A DNA stretch of 32,088 nt, from positions 1-32,088 of the forward strand of contig OMZO01000025.1 in NCBI GenBank assembly GCA_900315525.1. Direction: 5' to 3'. The notes beneath the pieces were generated by a model. It was given only the letters and a program-made list of their open reading frames with translations. It searched no databases and was not told where the DNA came from. The first letter of the stretch is position 1, and every line of letters starts with the position of its first letter. Below are positions 15,690-23,599 of this stretch, in pieces. Made by a program: the position numbers and the translations under genes. The stretch comes from an uncultured Prevotella sp. GTDB lineage: Bacteria; Bacteroidota; Bacteroidia; Bacteroidales; Bacteroidaceae.

Positions 15690-15816
15690 TATAACTTAAC
15701 CTTTAGCAGATAAAACTGATATTTGATAGAACATAATCGATAAAGTTTAGTAAAAGATTGAGTAAAACCTATCTTATGTAAGTTATAACCTAAACTCTTA
15801 GTAGATAAAACTGATA
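15690..15816. repeat. Two imperfect 32-33-bp direct repeats upstream of tnpB
   Basis: 15690-15721 and 15784-15816 both start TATAAC and end AGATAAAACTGATA, with only a few differences and one gap. They are 94 bp apart, with related A-rich pieces in between (GATAAAGTTTAGTAAAAG). They lie in the 316-bp gap between tnpB and the next gene. They could be the left end of a decayed IS605-type element or protein-binding sites. Confidence 0.6.
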
Positions 15817-15864
15817 AGTTAATCTTTCCTAAAAGTGAAATTATATGCTCAGAATTGACTGAAA

Positions 15865-15900
15865 ATCGGGAAAATGCTTCGTATTTTGCACTTTCCCGAT
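15865..15900 (-). terminator. Hairpin terminator of the envelope-protein gene pair
   Basis: ATCGGGAAA (15865-15873) pairs perfectly with TTTCCCGAT (15892-15900) around an 18-nt loop. On the minus strand it is followed by TTTTCAG and lies about 30 nt after the stop codon at 15930. Confidence 0.6.
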
Positions 15901-15929
15901 ATTGTTAGTAGGAATCAGAACTGTATCGT

Positions 15930-16499
15930 CTATTTATTCATCATCAAATCCTCCTTAGTAAAAATGTTTAAGAAGTCGCCATATGTCGCCATATTATTAA
16001 TGTATGGTGGCAATGGCTCTCCAATCTTTTCAAACTGCTTTCTCAAGTTCTCAACATAAGGAGCTATTGGAGTTCTCAAATTCTTTTCTTCATAAGATAC
16101 AAGACGATCCTTGCCATTCTCATCTTTCTCATAACCCTGCAAAGGCATTTCTGAGTATGATTTAATTATTTCGTCCATGAAATTGGTTAGCAATGTCTTC
16201 TTTACATGCTCAATATTACCAAGCACAAGATTCTTTCTCAAATTCTTCGCCATTAAATAATATGACTCATCAGTTTTTTCATGAAAGTAATCCTTCTTCA
16301 AAGCACGAATATCATTTGTCATACCCCAAATTTTAAAGAAGAGAATAATTTCCAATATGCCCCATGCTATCATGAGGAATCCCGCGAACGTCACCCAACC
16401 AGGCAGTTCTGTACTTGGAGTAGATGAATAATCATCATAATAGGCGAAACAGTTAGCTGTAGTGATAACAGCTGCTACAAGAAATAATTGTCGTTTCAT
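15930..16499 (-). CDS. Membrane-anchored hypothetical protein (189 aa)
   Basis: I do not recognise the family. The frame extends to a TTG at 16520, but the ATG at 16499 opens a good signal peptide (MKRQLFLVAAVITTANCFA), so that start is chosen. After a short Tyr/Ser-rich stretch comes one membrane segment (WVTFAGFLMIAWGILEIILF), then a helical, charged domain of about 115 residues. It starts 14 nt after the stop of the upstream gene and must be its operon partner. It probably acts in the inner membrane with a cytoplasmic or periplasmic helical domain, but the role is unknown. Confidence 0.75.
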   Translation of the reverse strand: MKRQLFLVAAVITTANCFAYYDDYSSTPSTELPGWVTFAGFLMIAWGILEIILFFKIWGMTNDIRALKKDYFHEKTDESYYLMAKNLRKNLVLGNIEHVKKTLLTNFMDEIIKSYSEMPLQGYEKDENGKDRLVSYEEKNLRTPIAPYVENLRKQFEKIGEPLPPYINNMATYGDFLNIFTKEDLMMNK

Positions 16500-16513
16500 A
16501 AGCTTTTTGTTAA

Positions 16514-17197
16514 TTACCAATTACTATCTTCTTTCTTTTTCTCGGGCTGTTTGCTGTAGTTCTTATTGAGATAGTCAATAATACTGCCTACATTAGCAAT
16601 CAGTCTCAGATTGCTATTGATATATGCCATGCCATAGGTGTTTTTATCCTTACTTTCAATAAAAGGATAGGTTTCCTTTGGAAGTGTCAGTTCGTTCTTT
16701 GCTCCTCCCAAACTACCTGATGCCAATGAGTAATGCATAACTCGAGATGTTATACGAATTCTGTCTGCTTTTGCCTCTATTTTAGAAGATGTACTTGCAT
16801 TTATTATTGTCATCTTGAAAGGACCTGCATATTGACCTACATTGAGATAAGTTGCATTATATTCAACCATGCTGTCTGTTTCACTGACTAATGCAGTTGA
16901 CTTACTATAGGTTACAGCCCCCCACTTTTTAATAGTTTCCATAAATTGAGGTATGTTTAGGCTGTCTTTCAAATGTATAACGTATTGATACTGGATTTCT
17001 CCGTCATCATTCATGTGGCCCAATTTCATGAGTTTTTCACATCGAGTTTTAATTTTCCCTTTGATAGTACCCTTAAAGGCTTCAACATCATTCATAAACT
17101 CTTGGCAGTAAAACATACCCTCTAATTGGGCGTACCCTTTTGTTGACACTAAACATAGCATCATTGTCATAATCAGATAACGTAATTTCTTTCTCAT
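16514..17197 (-). CDS. Exported hypothetical protein (227 aa)
   Basis: It begins with a signal peptide (MRKKLRYLIMTMMLCLVSTKGYAQ). The mature part is an alpha/beta domain with the strand pattern YQYVIHLKD...FKMTIINAS...DRIRITSRVMHYS, which recalls the DUF4468 (TBP-like) exported proteins of Bacteroidetes. That link is weak and from memory of the family pattern only. The C-terminal tail is rich in Lys and Glu. The next gene follows after 14 nt and encodes a membrane-anchored protein, so the two form a cassette. No consensus promoter was found upstream. A terminator of the candidate small RNA lies 40-75 nt before the start, so the pair may rely on a promoter I could not identify or on read-through. 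Confidence 0.75.
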   Translation of the reverse strand: MRKKLRYLIMTMMLCLVSTKGYAQLEGMFYCQEFMNDVEAFKGTIKGKIKTRCEKLMKLGHMNDDGEIQYQYVIHLKDSLNIPQFMETIKKWGAVTYSKSTALVSETDSMVEYNATYLNVGQYAGPFKMTIINASTSSKIEAKADRIRITSRVMHYSLASGSLGGAKNELTLPKETYPFIESKDKNTYGMAYINSNLRLIANVGSIIDYLNKNYSKQPEKKKEDSNW

Positions 17198-17235
17198 ATT
17201 ACTTTGATTTAGTTATTATCTCTCATATATAGACA

Positions 17236-17461
17236 AACAAAAAACGTGGACAATCACTTCGTCTACGTTTTCCGGGTATCGGCAAATGACCCAAACAGCT
17301 TTGAACGAGTAATGTGCCCACGCTGAGCGTAGGCATCCATCTTTACTCTTGCTGTTTTCTTCTATTTTGCCGATTTCGGAAAACAAGATTGAAAAGCGGA
17401 CGCAATTCCTTTATGTCGTTTTATCTTTTATCTGTCCATTGGCATATTCTTTTTTATTTCA
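17236..17461 (-). ncRNA. Structured small RNA candidate (rod-shaped, 6S-like)
   Basis: In the 385-bp gap between two genes, the minus strand has a -7 box TATATTTG (17475-17468), then about 220 nt without a good reading frame, then a terminator. Nested long-range helices form a rod: 17377-17383 with 17268-17274 (7 bp), 17366-17374 with 17278-17286 (9 bp), 17351-17356 with 17294-17299 (6 bp), 17343-17348 with 17307-17312 (6 bp), and an apical hairpin 17315-17335 (9 bp, UCA loop). All pair in the right order, which is unlikely by chance. A bulged rod with internal loops recalls 6S RNA, which mimics promoter DNA, but identity is not shown. The outermost helix competes with the terminator stem. 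Confidence 0.6.
17241..17271 (-). terminator. Terminator of the candidate small RNA
   Basis: AAAACGT-AGAC and GTC-C-ACGTTTT form an 11-bp stem with one mismatch around a 9-nt loop, followed on the minus strand by TTTTTTGTTTG. Confidence 0.65.
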
Positions 17462-17467
17462 ACGCTG

Positions 17468-17475
17468 CAAATATA
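17468..17475 (-). promoter_or_regulatory. -7 promoter element of the candidate small RNA
   Basis: TATATTTG on the minus strand. The -33 region is weak (CTTG about 17 bp upstream). It implies a transcript start near 17461. Confidence 0.5.
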
Positions 17476-17582
17476 GTGAATTTTATCGACTTCAAGGCAT
17501 AAATCGTCAGAATTGTGTGAAAGAAAGTGCTATTTTCTTCTGAACATGCCAAAAGCTACTAATTTTTTCTTTGCACTAGGAC

Positions 17583-18365
17583 TTAATTGGGAGTAACGAT
17601 CAGTCTGCTGGAGTCGATGTTGCCTGAGCCAACCTTGTGCTGGCTGAAACGCGACACGGCGCCTGCAAGCTTGATATCGCCTGAGCCTTGGAGTTCGCAA
17701 TCGACATGCCGGCAACCTTCCTTGAAGACCGTCTCGATATCGCCCGATCCCTTCAGGGCAAGACTGGTCGAGGTGACGTTCCAGAGGTTCATCTCTATGT
17801 CGCCGGAGCCTATCAGACTGACGGCAACCTCCTTTGCGTCGAGACGCTTCATATCGAAATCGCCTGAACCTACGAGCAACACCTCGCAGTCGTCGCAGAT
17901 GACATCCGCCACGTCGATGTCGCCAGAACCGCGCAGCACAAACGAGGCATGATCGGTATCGATGCGGCCATCGCTGACGAAGTCGCCAGAGCCGCTCAGC
18001 TGTACATGTGTCAGATCTGGAGACGTCACATAGACGGCAGTCTCGTCATCGTCAACGACGGTGAAATTGAAGATGCCTATCTTGCCGCGATTGCGGATCT
18101 TCAGCGTGCTGCCGTCAACCTCGGTGATAATGTCATCGACCATACTCTTTGGACCCTTGACACATACGGAGAAAGAATCTGCCTGAGCATAATAGACCGT
18201 AGGAGAACCGAGGATCTCAATTCTCTCAAAACCATCATGGGCTCGACGCTCAGTAATTTTCTCTGAATCAAATACACTCATGAGTTTGCGCTCGTTCATA
18301 CATGAGCTACATATCAGCACACAGGCCAGCAAGACAACACTATGCATCATGTTAATTTTTTTCAT
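17583..18365 (-). CDS. DUF2807 (GIN domain) lipoprotein
   Basis: 260 aa from the ATG at 18365; an in-frame ATG at 18377 adds MIFD and is less likely. A lipoprotein signal with Cys after LLACVLICSS places it in the envelope. The body contains the putative auto-transporter adhesin head GIN domain: two beta-sheet layers with seven regularly spaced GSGD/N motifs (LSGSGDF, LRGSGDI, LVGSGDF, LIGSGDI, LKGSGDI, LQGSGDI, KVGSGNI), typical of a parallel beta-helix-like stack. Proteins of this family are common in Bacteroidetes and their role is poorly known. It is transcribed alone or after the histidine kinase gene, whose stop lies 55-70 nt upstream. Confidence 0.88.
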   Translation of the reverse strand: MKKINMMHSVVLLACVLICSSCMNERKLMSVFDSEKITERRAHDGFERIEILGSPTVYYAQADSFSVCVKGPKSMVDDIITEVDGSTLKIRNRGKIGIFNFTVVDDDETAVYVTSPDLTHVQLSGSGDFVSDGRIDTDHASFVLRGSGDIDVADVICDDCEVLLVGSGDFDMKRLDAKEVAVSLIGSGDIEMNLWNVTSTSLALKGSGDIETVFKEGCRHVDCELQGSGDIKLAGAVSRFSQHKVGSGNIDSSRLIVTPN

Positions 18366-18432
18366 ATCAAAAATCATTTATAAGTTACTTTCTGACTATT
18401 AGACGAAAGTAATCCAAGAAAAGTTGCAAAGA

Positions 18433-19686
18433 CTATGTCAAAGGCAGAACCACCCAGAAAGTAGAGCCCTCTCCTGGACGTGAATCCACGCCAATAGTTC
18501 CACCAAGGCTGGCAGCATGAGACTTGGCAACAGAAAGGCCAAGACCTGTACCTGGAATATATTCATCGACCTTGACAAAACGCTCGAAGATTCGTTCCTT
18601 GTCAGCCTCAGCAATACCCTTACCAGTATCCTTTACCCAAATACGCACATGCTCACCATCGATAAGCTCGAAACCAAGCGTGATACTGCCCTTCAGGGTA
18701 AACTTCACAGCATTCTGCATCAGATGATCGACCAGTTCGCGCAATTTCGCAACATCCGTCGTCATCATCAGCTCCGTATAGGGGAACTGCGTCGCCAGCA
18801 CCACCGTCTGGGAATCGACCATCTGCATATAGGTCTGTGTAATCTCACTCAGCACCTCTACCAGATTGGTCTGCGACTTGACAAGATTCTTGGCCTCTGC
18901 CTCAATCTTCGACATGCTCACAAGACCATCGATAATACGCAGCAGTTTCTGGTTGTTGTTCTGTATCTCACGAATGAGCTGATTACGGTCTTCCTCGTTT
19001 TCGACGACAGGGAGGAGGTCGGCGAATCCTACGATGGCATTCAGCGGCGTGCGGATCTCATGACCCATATTAGCCAGGAAGGCCGTCTTCAGGCGATCAC
19101 TTTCCTCTGCTTTGTTTCGGGCTGCAATCAGAGCTGCCTCCATCTCCTTTCGATCATTGATGAACATCGTCGTTCCCACAATCTTGACAGGATTGCCGTC
19201 CACGTCGCGATCAGCAATCGTAGCATAGCTCTCTTCCCAGTAGGTAAGTCCCTTGACATTAGCCGACTTGACGCGATACTGCTGATGATAGTAGCTAGTA
19301 CGGCCTTCACAGAGATCATCCATCGCTGTTCGCACGCGCTGGGCATCTGATGAAGCAAGATAATCCACCAGAGAATCTATCGACGAGTCAGGAGGAATTA
19401 TATGATCATCCTGTCCGCCACGGAAGTCATTACTAAAGGTAATCATGCGACGACGGGGATCCATCTGCCATGTGGAGAGTTTCATGGCTTTCAGAATAAA
19501 CTCATACTCGACATTGCCCTGACGGATCTTTGCCAGTTCCGCCAACTCTCCCTTCAGCCGCTTGCCTGTACGACGCTGGATGAAAATCAACGCAAAGAGC
19601 AGGATGGCTGCTACACCTCCTAGCCCCCAAATGGCATATGCCATAAAGGAGTTTCCAACATAGGTATATAAAAACAATCCTGCCAT
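18433..19686 (-). CDS. PAS-containing sensor histidine kinase
   Basis: 417 aa from the ATG at 19686; the ATG at 19716 lies upstream of the -7 box. One membrane segment (AIWGLGGVAAILLFALIFIQ) is followed by a PAS-like domain (about 60-185, YWEESYATIADRDVDGNPVKIVG). The HisKA H-box is NMGHEIRTPLNAIVGF (H209). HATPase_c has an N-box (HLMQNAVKF), G1 (VKDTGKGI), F-box (IFERF) and G2 (GTGLGLSV). All kinase motifs are intact, unlike in the large sensor of region 1. There is almost no periplasmic part, so the signal is probably cytoplasmic or membrane-borne. No response regulator gene is in the window. The next gene on the strand encodes a DUF2807 lipoprotein. Confidence 0.93.
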   Translation of the reverse strand: MAGLFLYTYVGNSFMAYAIWGLGGVAAILLFALIFIQRRTGKRLKGELAELAKIRQGNVEYEFILKAMKLSTWQMDPRRRMITFSNDFRGGQDDHIIPPDSSIDSLVDYLASSDAQRVRTAMDDLCEGRTSYYHQQYRVKSANVKGLTYWEESYATIADRDVDGNPVKIVGTTMFINDRKEMEAALIAARNKAEESDRLKTAFLANMGHEIRTPLNAIVGFADLLPVVENEEDRNQLIREIQNNNQKLLRIIDGLVSMSKIEAEAKNLVKSQTNLVEVLSEITQTYMQMVDSQTVVLATQFPYTELMMTTDVAKLRELVDHLMQNAVKFTLKGSITLGFELIDGEHVRIWVKDTGKGIAEADKERIFERFVKVDEYIPGTGLGLSVAKSHAASLGGTIGVDSRPGEGSTFWVVLPLT

Positions 19687-19705
19687 TAAAGAATAGTTAC
19701 CTGCG

Positions 19706-19713
19706 CAAAAGTA
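19706..19713 (-). promoter_or_regulatory. -7 promoter element of the histidine kinase gene
   Basis: TACTTTTG on the minus strand, 20 nt before the ATG at 19686. It excludes the upstream ATG at 19716 as start. No clear -33. Confidence 0.5.
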
Positions 19714-19818
19714 CATATTTTATTTGAAATGACCGCCATTTAAATACTTTTTTTAGCAAAAACCGAACTTTTTTGTTAGATTAACAATCAAAAAGCGCAT
19801 TTTTCGGTCAACTTACAT

Positions 19819-19826
19819 TAACTTTG
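19819..19826 (+). promoter_or_regulatory. -7 promoter element of the rRNA methyltransferase operon
   Basis: TAACTTTG on the plus strand, 42 nt before the ATG at 19868. The 151-bp gap to the divergent kinase gene holds promoters for both directions. Confidence 0.6.
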
Positions 19827-19867
19827 CAGACGCAATTGTAATCAATTGTCGAATTTTACGTAAAATA

Positions 19868-21388
19868 ATGGAACAGAATTTTGAATTGATCGCCAAGACG
19901 TTTATGGGACTGGAACCTGTACTGGCGAAAGAGCTGACCCAATTGGGGGCTAAGGATGTGAAAATCGGTAGACGAATGGTTTCGTTTACAGGTGACAAAG
20001 AAATGATGTATCGTGCCAACTTCCAGTTGCACACTGCCATCAGAATACTGAAGCCTATCAGCCACTTCAAGGCGAAGAGTGCTGATGACGTATATGAAGA
20101 AATCCGAAAGATAGACTGGACGAAATATTTGGAGCAGGACAAGACGTTCGCTGTTGACGCTGTCGTCTTCTCCGAGGAATTCCGTCATTCCAAATTCGTA
20201 TCTTACAAGGTGAAAGACGCCATCGTCGATCAGCTCCGCGAGAAGACGGGGAAGCGACCGAATATCTCTGTGGCTAATCCCGATGTCCGTCTGAACATAC
20301 ATATCGCAGAAGACCAATGCACGCTGAGCCTCGACTCCAGCGGTGAGTCACTCCACCGTCGTGGTTACCGTCAGGAGAGTGTAGAGGCCCCTCTCAACGA
20401 GGTGCTTGCCGCTGGCATGATACTCCTCTCGGGTTGGAATGGCGAAACGGATTTCATCGATCCGATGTGTGGTTCTGGCACCCTGCTCATCGAAGCAGCC
20501 CTCATTGCGAAGAACATGGCCCCAGGCCTCTTCCGCAAAGAATACGCCTTCGAGAAATGGCCAGACTTCGACGCCGACCTCTTCGACAGCATCTACAACG
20601 ACGAAAGCCAGGAACGGGAATTCAAGCACCATATCTACGGCTACGACATCGACATGAAAGCCGTGAATACAGCAACACTGAATGTGAAGGCAGCAGGACT
20701 GACGAACGACATCACCGTCAAACAGCAGGATTTCAAGGATTTTACACAGCCTGGTGAGAAGAGCATCATCATCACCAATCCTCCTTATGGCGAGCGCATC
20801 TCGACACCCGACCTGTTGGGCACCTATAAGATGATTGGCGAGCGCCTGAAGCATCAGTTCAAGGGTAACGACGCCTGGGTACTCAGCTATCGCGAAGAAT
20901 GCTTCGACCAGATTGGTCTGAAGCCAAGTATCAAGATTCCACTCTACAACGGTTCGCTGGAATGCGAATTCCGCAAATACCAGATGTTCGACGGAAAACT
21001 GAAGGACTTCCGCTCTGAAGGTGGCGTTGTGAAGACTGAGGAGGAGAAGCGCCAGATGGCCGAGAAACATCGTTTCAAGAAAAACCGTGACTTCAAGCAG
21101 CGCCTTGAGGAGACAGAGCAGAATGAAGAAGGCGACATCCGCTCCTTCACTTTCCACCACCACAAACTGGAGAAAGAAGAACGCAAAGAGCGTCGTGACC
21201 GCAGAAGCAACGATGAGCGCGACGAGCGGAAGGGCGACTACAAGGGCGGTGCCAAAAAAGGTGGTGGCTATAAGGGTAGTCCAAACCGTGGTGGACATGA
21301 GCGTTTCGACCGTAGCGGCAAAGGCCGTTCTTTCGGCAAGGGAAAGGATTTCGGAAAGAAGAGGAGATTCGATGATGACGAGGATTAG
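19868..21388 (+). CDS. rlmL: THUMP-domain 23S rRNA (guanine-N2) methyltransferase, RlmL-like
   Basis: 506 aa. The N-terminal ferredoxin-like/THUMP part (about 5-155, FELIAKTFMGLEPVLAKEL, FAVDAVVF) binds RNA. The Rossmann methyltransferase part (about 160-380) has the SAM motif FIDPMCGSGTLLIEAALI (D198) and catalytic IITNPPYGE (N304). This matches the N-terminal half of E. coli RlmKL, which makes m2G2445 in 23S rRNA. The m7G-forming RlmK half is absent, as in many Bacteroidetes. A C-terminal tail of about 120 residues is low-complexity and basic (RKERRDRRSNDERDERKGD, then Gly/Lys/Arg-rich), resembling RNA-binding tails of DEAD-box helicases. The last 17 bases overlap the next gene. The gene symbol is by analogy. 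Confidence 0.92.
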   Translation: MEQNFELIAKTFMGLEPVLAKELTQLGAKDVKIGRRMVSFTGDKEMMYRANFQLHTAIRILKPISHFKAKSADDVYEEIRKIDWTKYLEQDKTFAVDAVVFSEEFRHSKFVSYKVKDAIVDQLREKTGKRPNISVANPDVRLNIHIAEDQCTLSLDSSGESLHRRGYRQESVEAPLNEVLAAGMILLSGWNGETDFIDPMCGSGTLLIEAALIAKNMAPGLFRKEYAFEKWPDFDADLFDSIYNDESQEREFKHHIYGYDIDMKAVNTATLNVKAAGLTNDITVKQQDFKDFTQPGEKSIIITNPPYGERISTPDLLGTYKMIGERLKHQFKGNDAWVLSYREECFDQIGLKPSIKIPLYNGSLECEFRKYQMFDGKLKDFRSEGGVVKTEEEKRQMAEKHRFKKNRDFKQRLEETEQNEEGDIRSFTFHHHKLEKEERKERRDRRSNDERDERKGDYKGGAKKGGGYKGSPNRGGHERFDRSGKGRSFGKGKDFGKKRRFDDDED

Positions 21389-23552
21389 AAGAATATTGGG
21401 AATCCTGGCCATGATGGGACTCCCCGTGATCTCACATTTCAGTCCGATGAGTGCACAAGACAAGCTTTTTACCCTGGAAGACCTCAACTTCGGCGGCACC
21501 AACTACCGGAAGATGCTGCCAGAGAACCGATGGCTGACTTGGTGGGGCGACCAGCTGATGTATCAGGATGCTGAAGAAGGCGGCACCATCGACAGCAAAC
21601 AGCAGAAGAAAGTGCTGTTTACCCTGGAAGAGGCGAACGCAGCACTGAAAACCATCAAGGGTTACGAGGAACAGACCTTACACTCTGCGATGAATGCGGC
21701 CTACCCCTACCCTGAACAGCCGCTCGTACTACTCAGCAATGCCCAGTGCCAGTTGCTATACAACTTCAAGACAAAGCAAGTGGAATGGACCCAACCTACT
21801 GCCCAGGCCACGCTCAAGAAATGGAACAAGACCTCCAGGGCACTGGCCTTCAAGAAGGCCGACCATCAGCTCTATGTACTGACTGACGGCGAGGAACAGC
21901 AGCTCACTACTGACGGCAGCCGCGAGATTGTGTATGGCGAAGCTGTACACCGCAATGAGTTTGGCATCATGGAAGGCCTCTTCTGGAGTCCCGACGGACA
22001 GCGGCTGGCCTTCTATCGCATGGACCAGAGCATGGTGACCGACTATCCGCAAGTGGATATCTTCCCACGCAGCGCCACCTATGAGCCAGACAAATATCCG
22101 ATGGCAGGCATGACGAGTCATAAGGTGACTGTAGGCGTCTATGACCTGAAGACCAAACAGACGGTCTATCTGAAGGCAGGCGATCCTACCGACCGCTATT
22201 TCACGAATATCGCCTGGAGTCCTGACGGACAGACGGTCTATATGCAGGAACTGAACCGCAGACAGAACGACTGCCGCCTCGTCAGCTACAAGGCTGCGAC
22301 GGGCGAGAAGATCGCTGAGCTCTACCGCGAGACCTCCGACAAATATGTCGAGCCGCAAAACCCCATCGTTTTCCTGCCCTGGGATAGCAGCAAGTTTATC
22401 ATGCAAAGCCAGAAAGACGGTTATAACCACCTCTATCTTTTTGACACCAAGGGCAAGGAATTGAAACAGTTGACCAAGGGGCCGTGGGTAGTCACTGAGC
22501 TGCTTGGCTTCAATAAAAAGCAGAAGAGCGTCATCATCATCTCCAACGAGAAGCACCTGCTGCAGACAAATGCCTACGCCGTAAATATCAATACTGGCAA
22601 AAGAACGCTCCTGGATGCGGGCATTGGTGTCGTACAGAGTGCTCTGCTCTCTGGCAGCGGCTCGCTCGTAGTTGAACGCTACTCCGCCCCTGTGGTACCT
22701 CGTCGCATCGACCTGTTGAATACTGCCAATGGCAAGTGCACGCGTCTGTTGGATGCCGCCGACCCTTGGGCAGACTATCAACAGCCCCACTTCGAACAGG
22801 GCACCATCAAGGCTGCCGACGGCGTTACCGACCTTTATTTCCGCATGGTAAAGCCCCACGACTTCGACCCCAGCAAGAAATACCCGACGGTGGTCTATGT
22901 CTATGGCGGCCCTCACGCCCATAACATTGATGCCTCCTGGCACTGGGCAAGTCGCTCCTGGGAGACATACATGGCCCAGAAGGGCTATATCCTCTTCATC
23001 CTCGACAACCGAGGCTCTGAGCATCGCGGACGCGACTTCGAACAGGCCACCTTCCACCAACTGGGACAGATAGAGATGAAAGACCAGATGAAAGGCGTCG
23101 ATTATCTCCGTACCCTGCCCTATGTGGATATGGAGCGTCTGGGCGTACACGGATGGTCGTTTGGAGGATTCATGACTATCTCACTGATCACCAACTACCC
23201 CGATGTCTTCAAGGTAGGTGTGGCTGGTGGTCCCGTCATCGACTGGAAGTGGTATGAGGTGATGTATGGCGAGCGTTACATGGGTACACCAGACAACAAC
23301 CCTGAAGGCTATGCTAAGACCAGCCTCATCGCCAAGGCCAAGGATCTGAAAGGCAAACTGCAGATCATCACAGGCTACAACGATGCGACGGTGGTGCCAC
23401 AGCACTGCCTGTCGTTCCTCGATGCTTGTGTGAAAGCTGGCACCCAGCCTGATTTCTTTGCCTATCCTGGCGAAGAGCACAATATGCGTGGACATGCCAG
23501 CGTGCATCTCCATGAGCGTATCACCCAGTATTTTGAGGACTTTTTGAAGTAA
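21372..23552 (+). CDS. dpp4: Dipeptidyl peptidase IV (serine peptidase family S9B)
   Basis: 726 aa. The frame is open upstream to 21087, but that part is only the shadow of the methyltransferase tail. The tandem ATGs at 21372 and 21375 start a signal peptide (MMTRIRRILGILAMMGLPV...), so the gene overlaps the previous one by 17 bp. The N-terminal beta-propeller (about 40-470) contains FWSPDG and AWSPDG blades and NEFGIMEGLFW, which probably holds the substrate-binding Glu. The alpha/beta-hydrolase domain has GWSFGGF (S596), GYNDATV (D671) and GEEHNM (H703). The 75 and 32 residue spacings match human DPP4 closely. It should release Xaa-Pro dipeptides in the periplasm, serving peptide use. Confidence 0.95.
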   Translation: MMTRIRRILGILAMMGLPVISHFSPMSAQDKLFTLEDLNFGGTNYRKMLPENRWLTWWGDQLMYQDAEEGGTIDSKQQKKVLFTLEEANAALKTIKGYEEQTLHSAMNAAYPYPEQPLVLLSNAQCQLLYNFKTKQVEWTQPTAQATLKKWNKTSRALAFKKADHQLYVLTDGEEQQLTTDGSREIVYGEAVHRNEFGIMEGLFWSPDGQRLAFYRMDQSMVTDYPQVDIFPRSATYEPDKYPMAGMTSHKVTVGVYDLKTKQTVYLKAGDPTDRYFTNIAWSPDGQTVYMQELNRRQNDCRLVSYKAATGEKIAELYRETSDKYVEPQNPIVFLPWDSSKFIMQSQKDGYNHLYLFDTKGKELKQLTKGPWVVTELLGFNKKQKSVIIISNEKHLLQTNAYAVNINTGKRTLLDAGIGVVQSALLSGSGSLVVERYSAPVVPRRIDLLNTANGKCTRLLDAADPWADYQQPHFEQGTIKAADGVTDLYFRMVKPHDFDPSKKYPTVVYVYGGPHAHNIDASWHWASRSWETYMAQKGYILFILDNRGSEHRGRDFEQATFHQLGQIEMKDQMKGVDYLRTLPYVDMERLGVHGWSFGGFMTISLITNYPDVFKVGVAGGPVIDWKWYEVMYGERYMGTPDNNPEGYAKTSLIAKAKDLKGKLQIITGYNDATVVPQHCLSFLDACVKAGTQPDFFAYPGEEHNMRGHASVHLHERITQYFEDFLK

Positions 23553-23599
23553 AAAAGTAAAAAAGTAAAAAGGTAAATAGTAAATAAGGTATAAAAGAT
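23553..23599 (+). repeat. Purine-rich short repeats between dpp4 and purD
   Basis: AAAAAGT/AAAAAGGT-type units repeat from the dpp4 stop to shortly before the purD ATG (23600). A very similar tract follows purD at 24869-24915 (AAAAGTAAAAAGGTAAGAAG and related). No hairpin or promoter was seen in either. Confidence 0.6.

Noticed and set aside
17314-17543. Short plus-strand frames (62-64 aa) in the gap before the DUF2807 gene
   Set aside because: They overlap the candidate structured RNA, have no promoter on that strand and look like chance translations of AT-rich DNA.
21087-21371. N-terminal extension of the dipeptidyl peptidase frame
   Set aside because: It lies in the methyltransferase coding region in another frame. 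The signal peptide begins at the ATG at 21372.
20348-21502. 384-aa minus-strand open frame
   Set aside because: Antisense shadow of the RlmL-like gene. Its composition is what reverse translation of that gene gives.
21756-23150. 464-aa minus-strand open frame
   Set aside because: Antisense shadow of the dipeptidyl peptidase gene. No family features.
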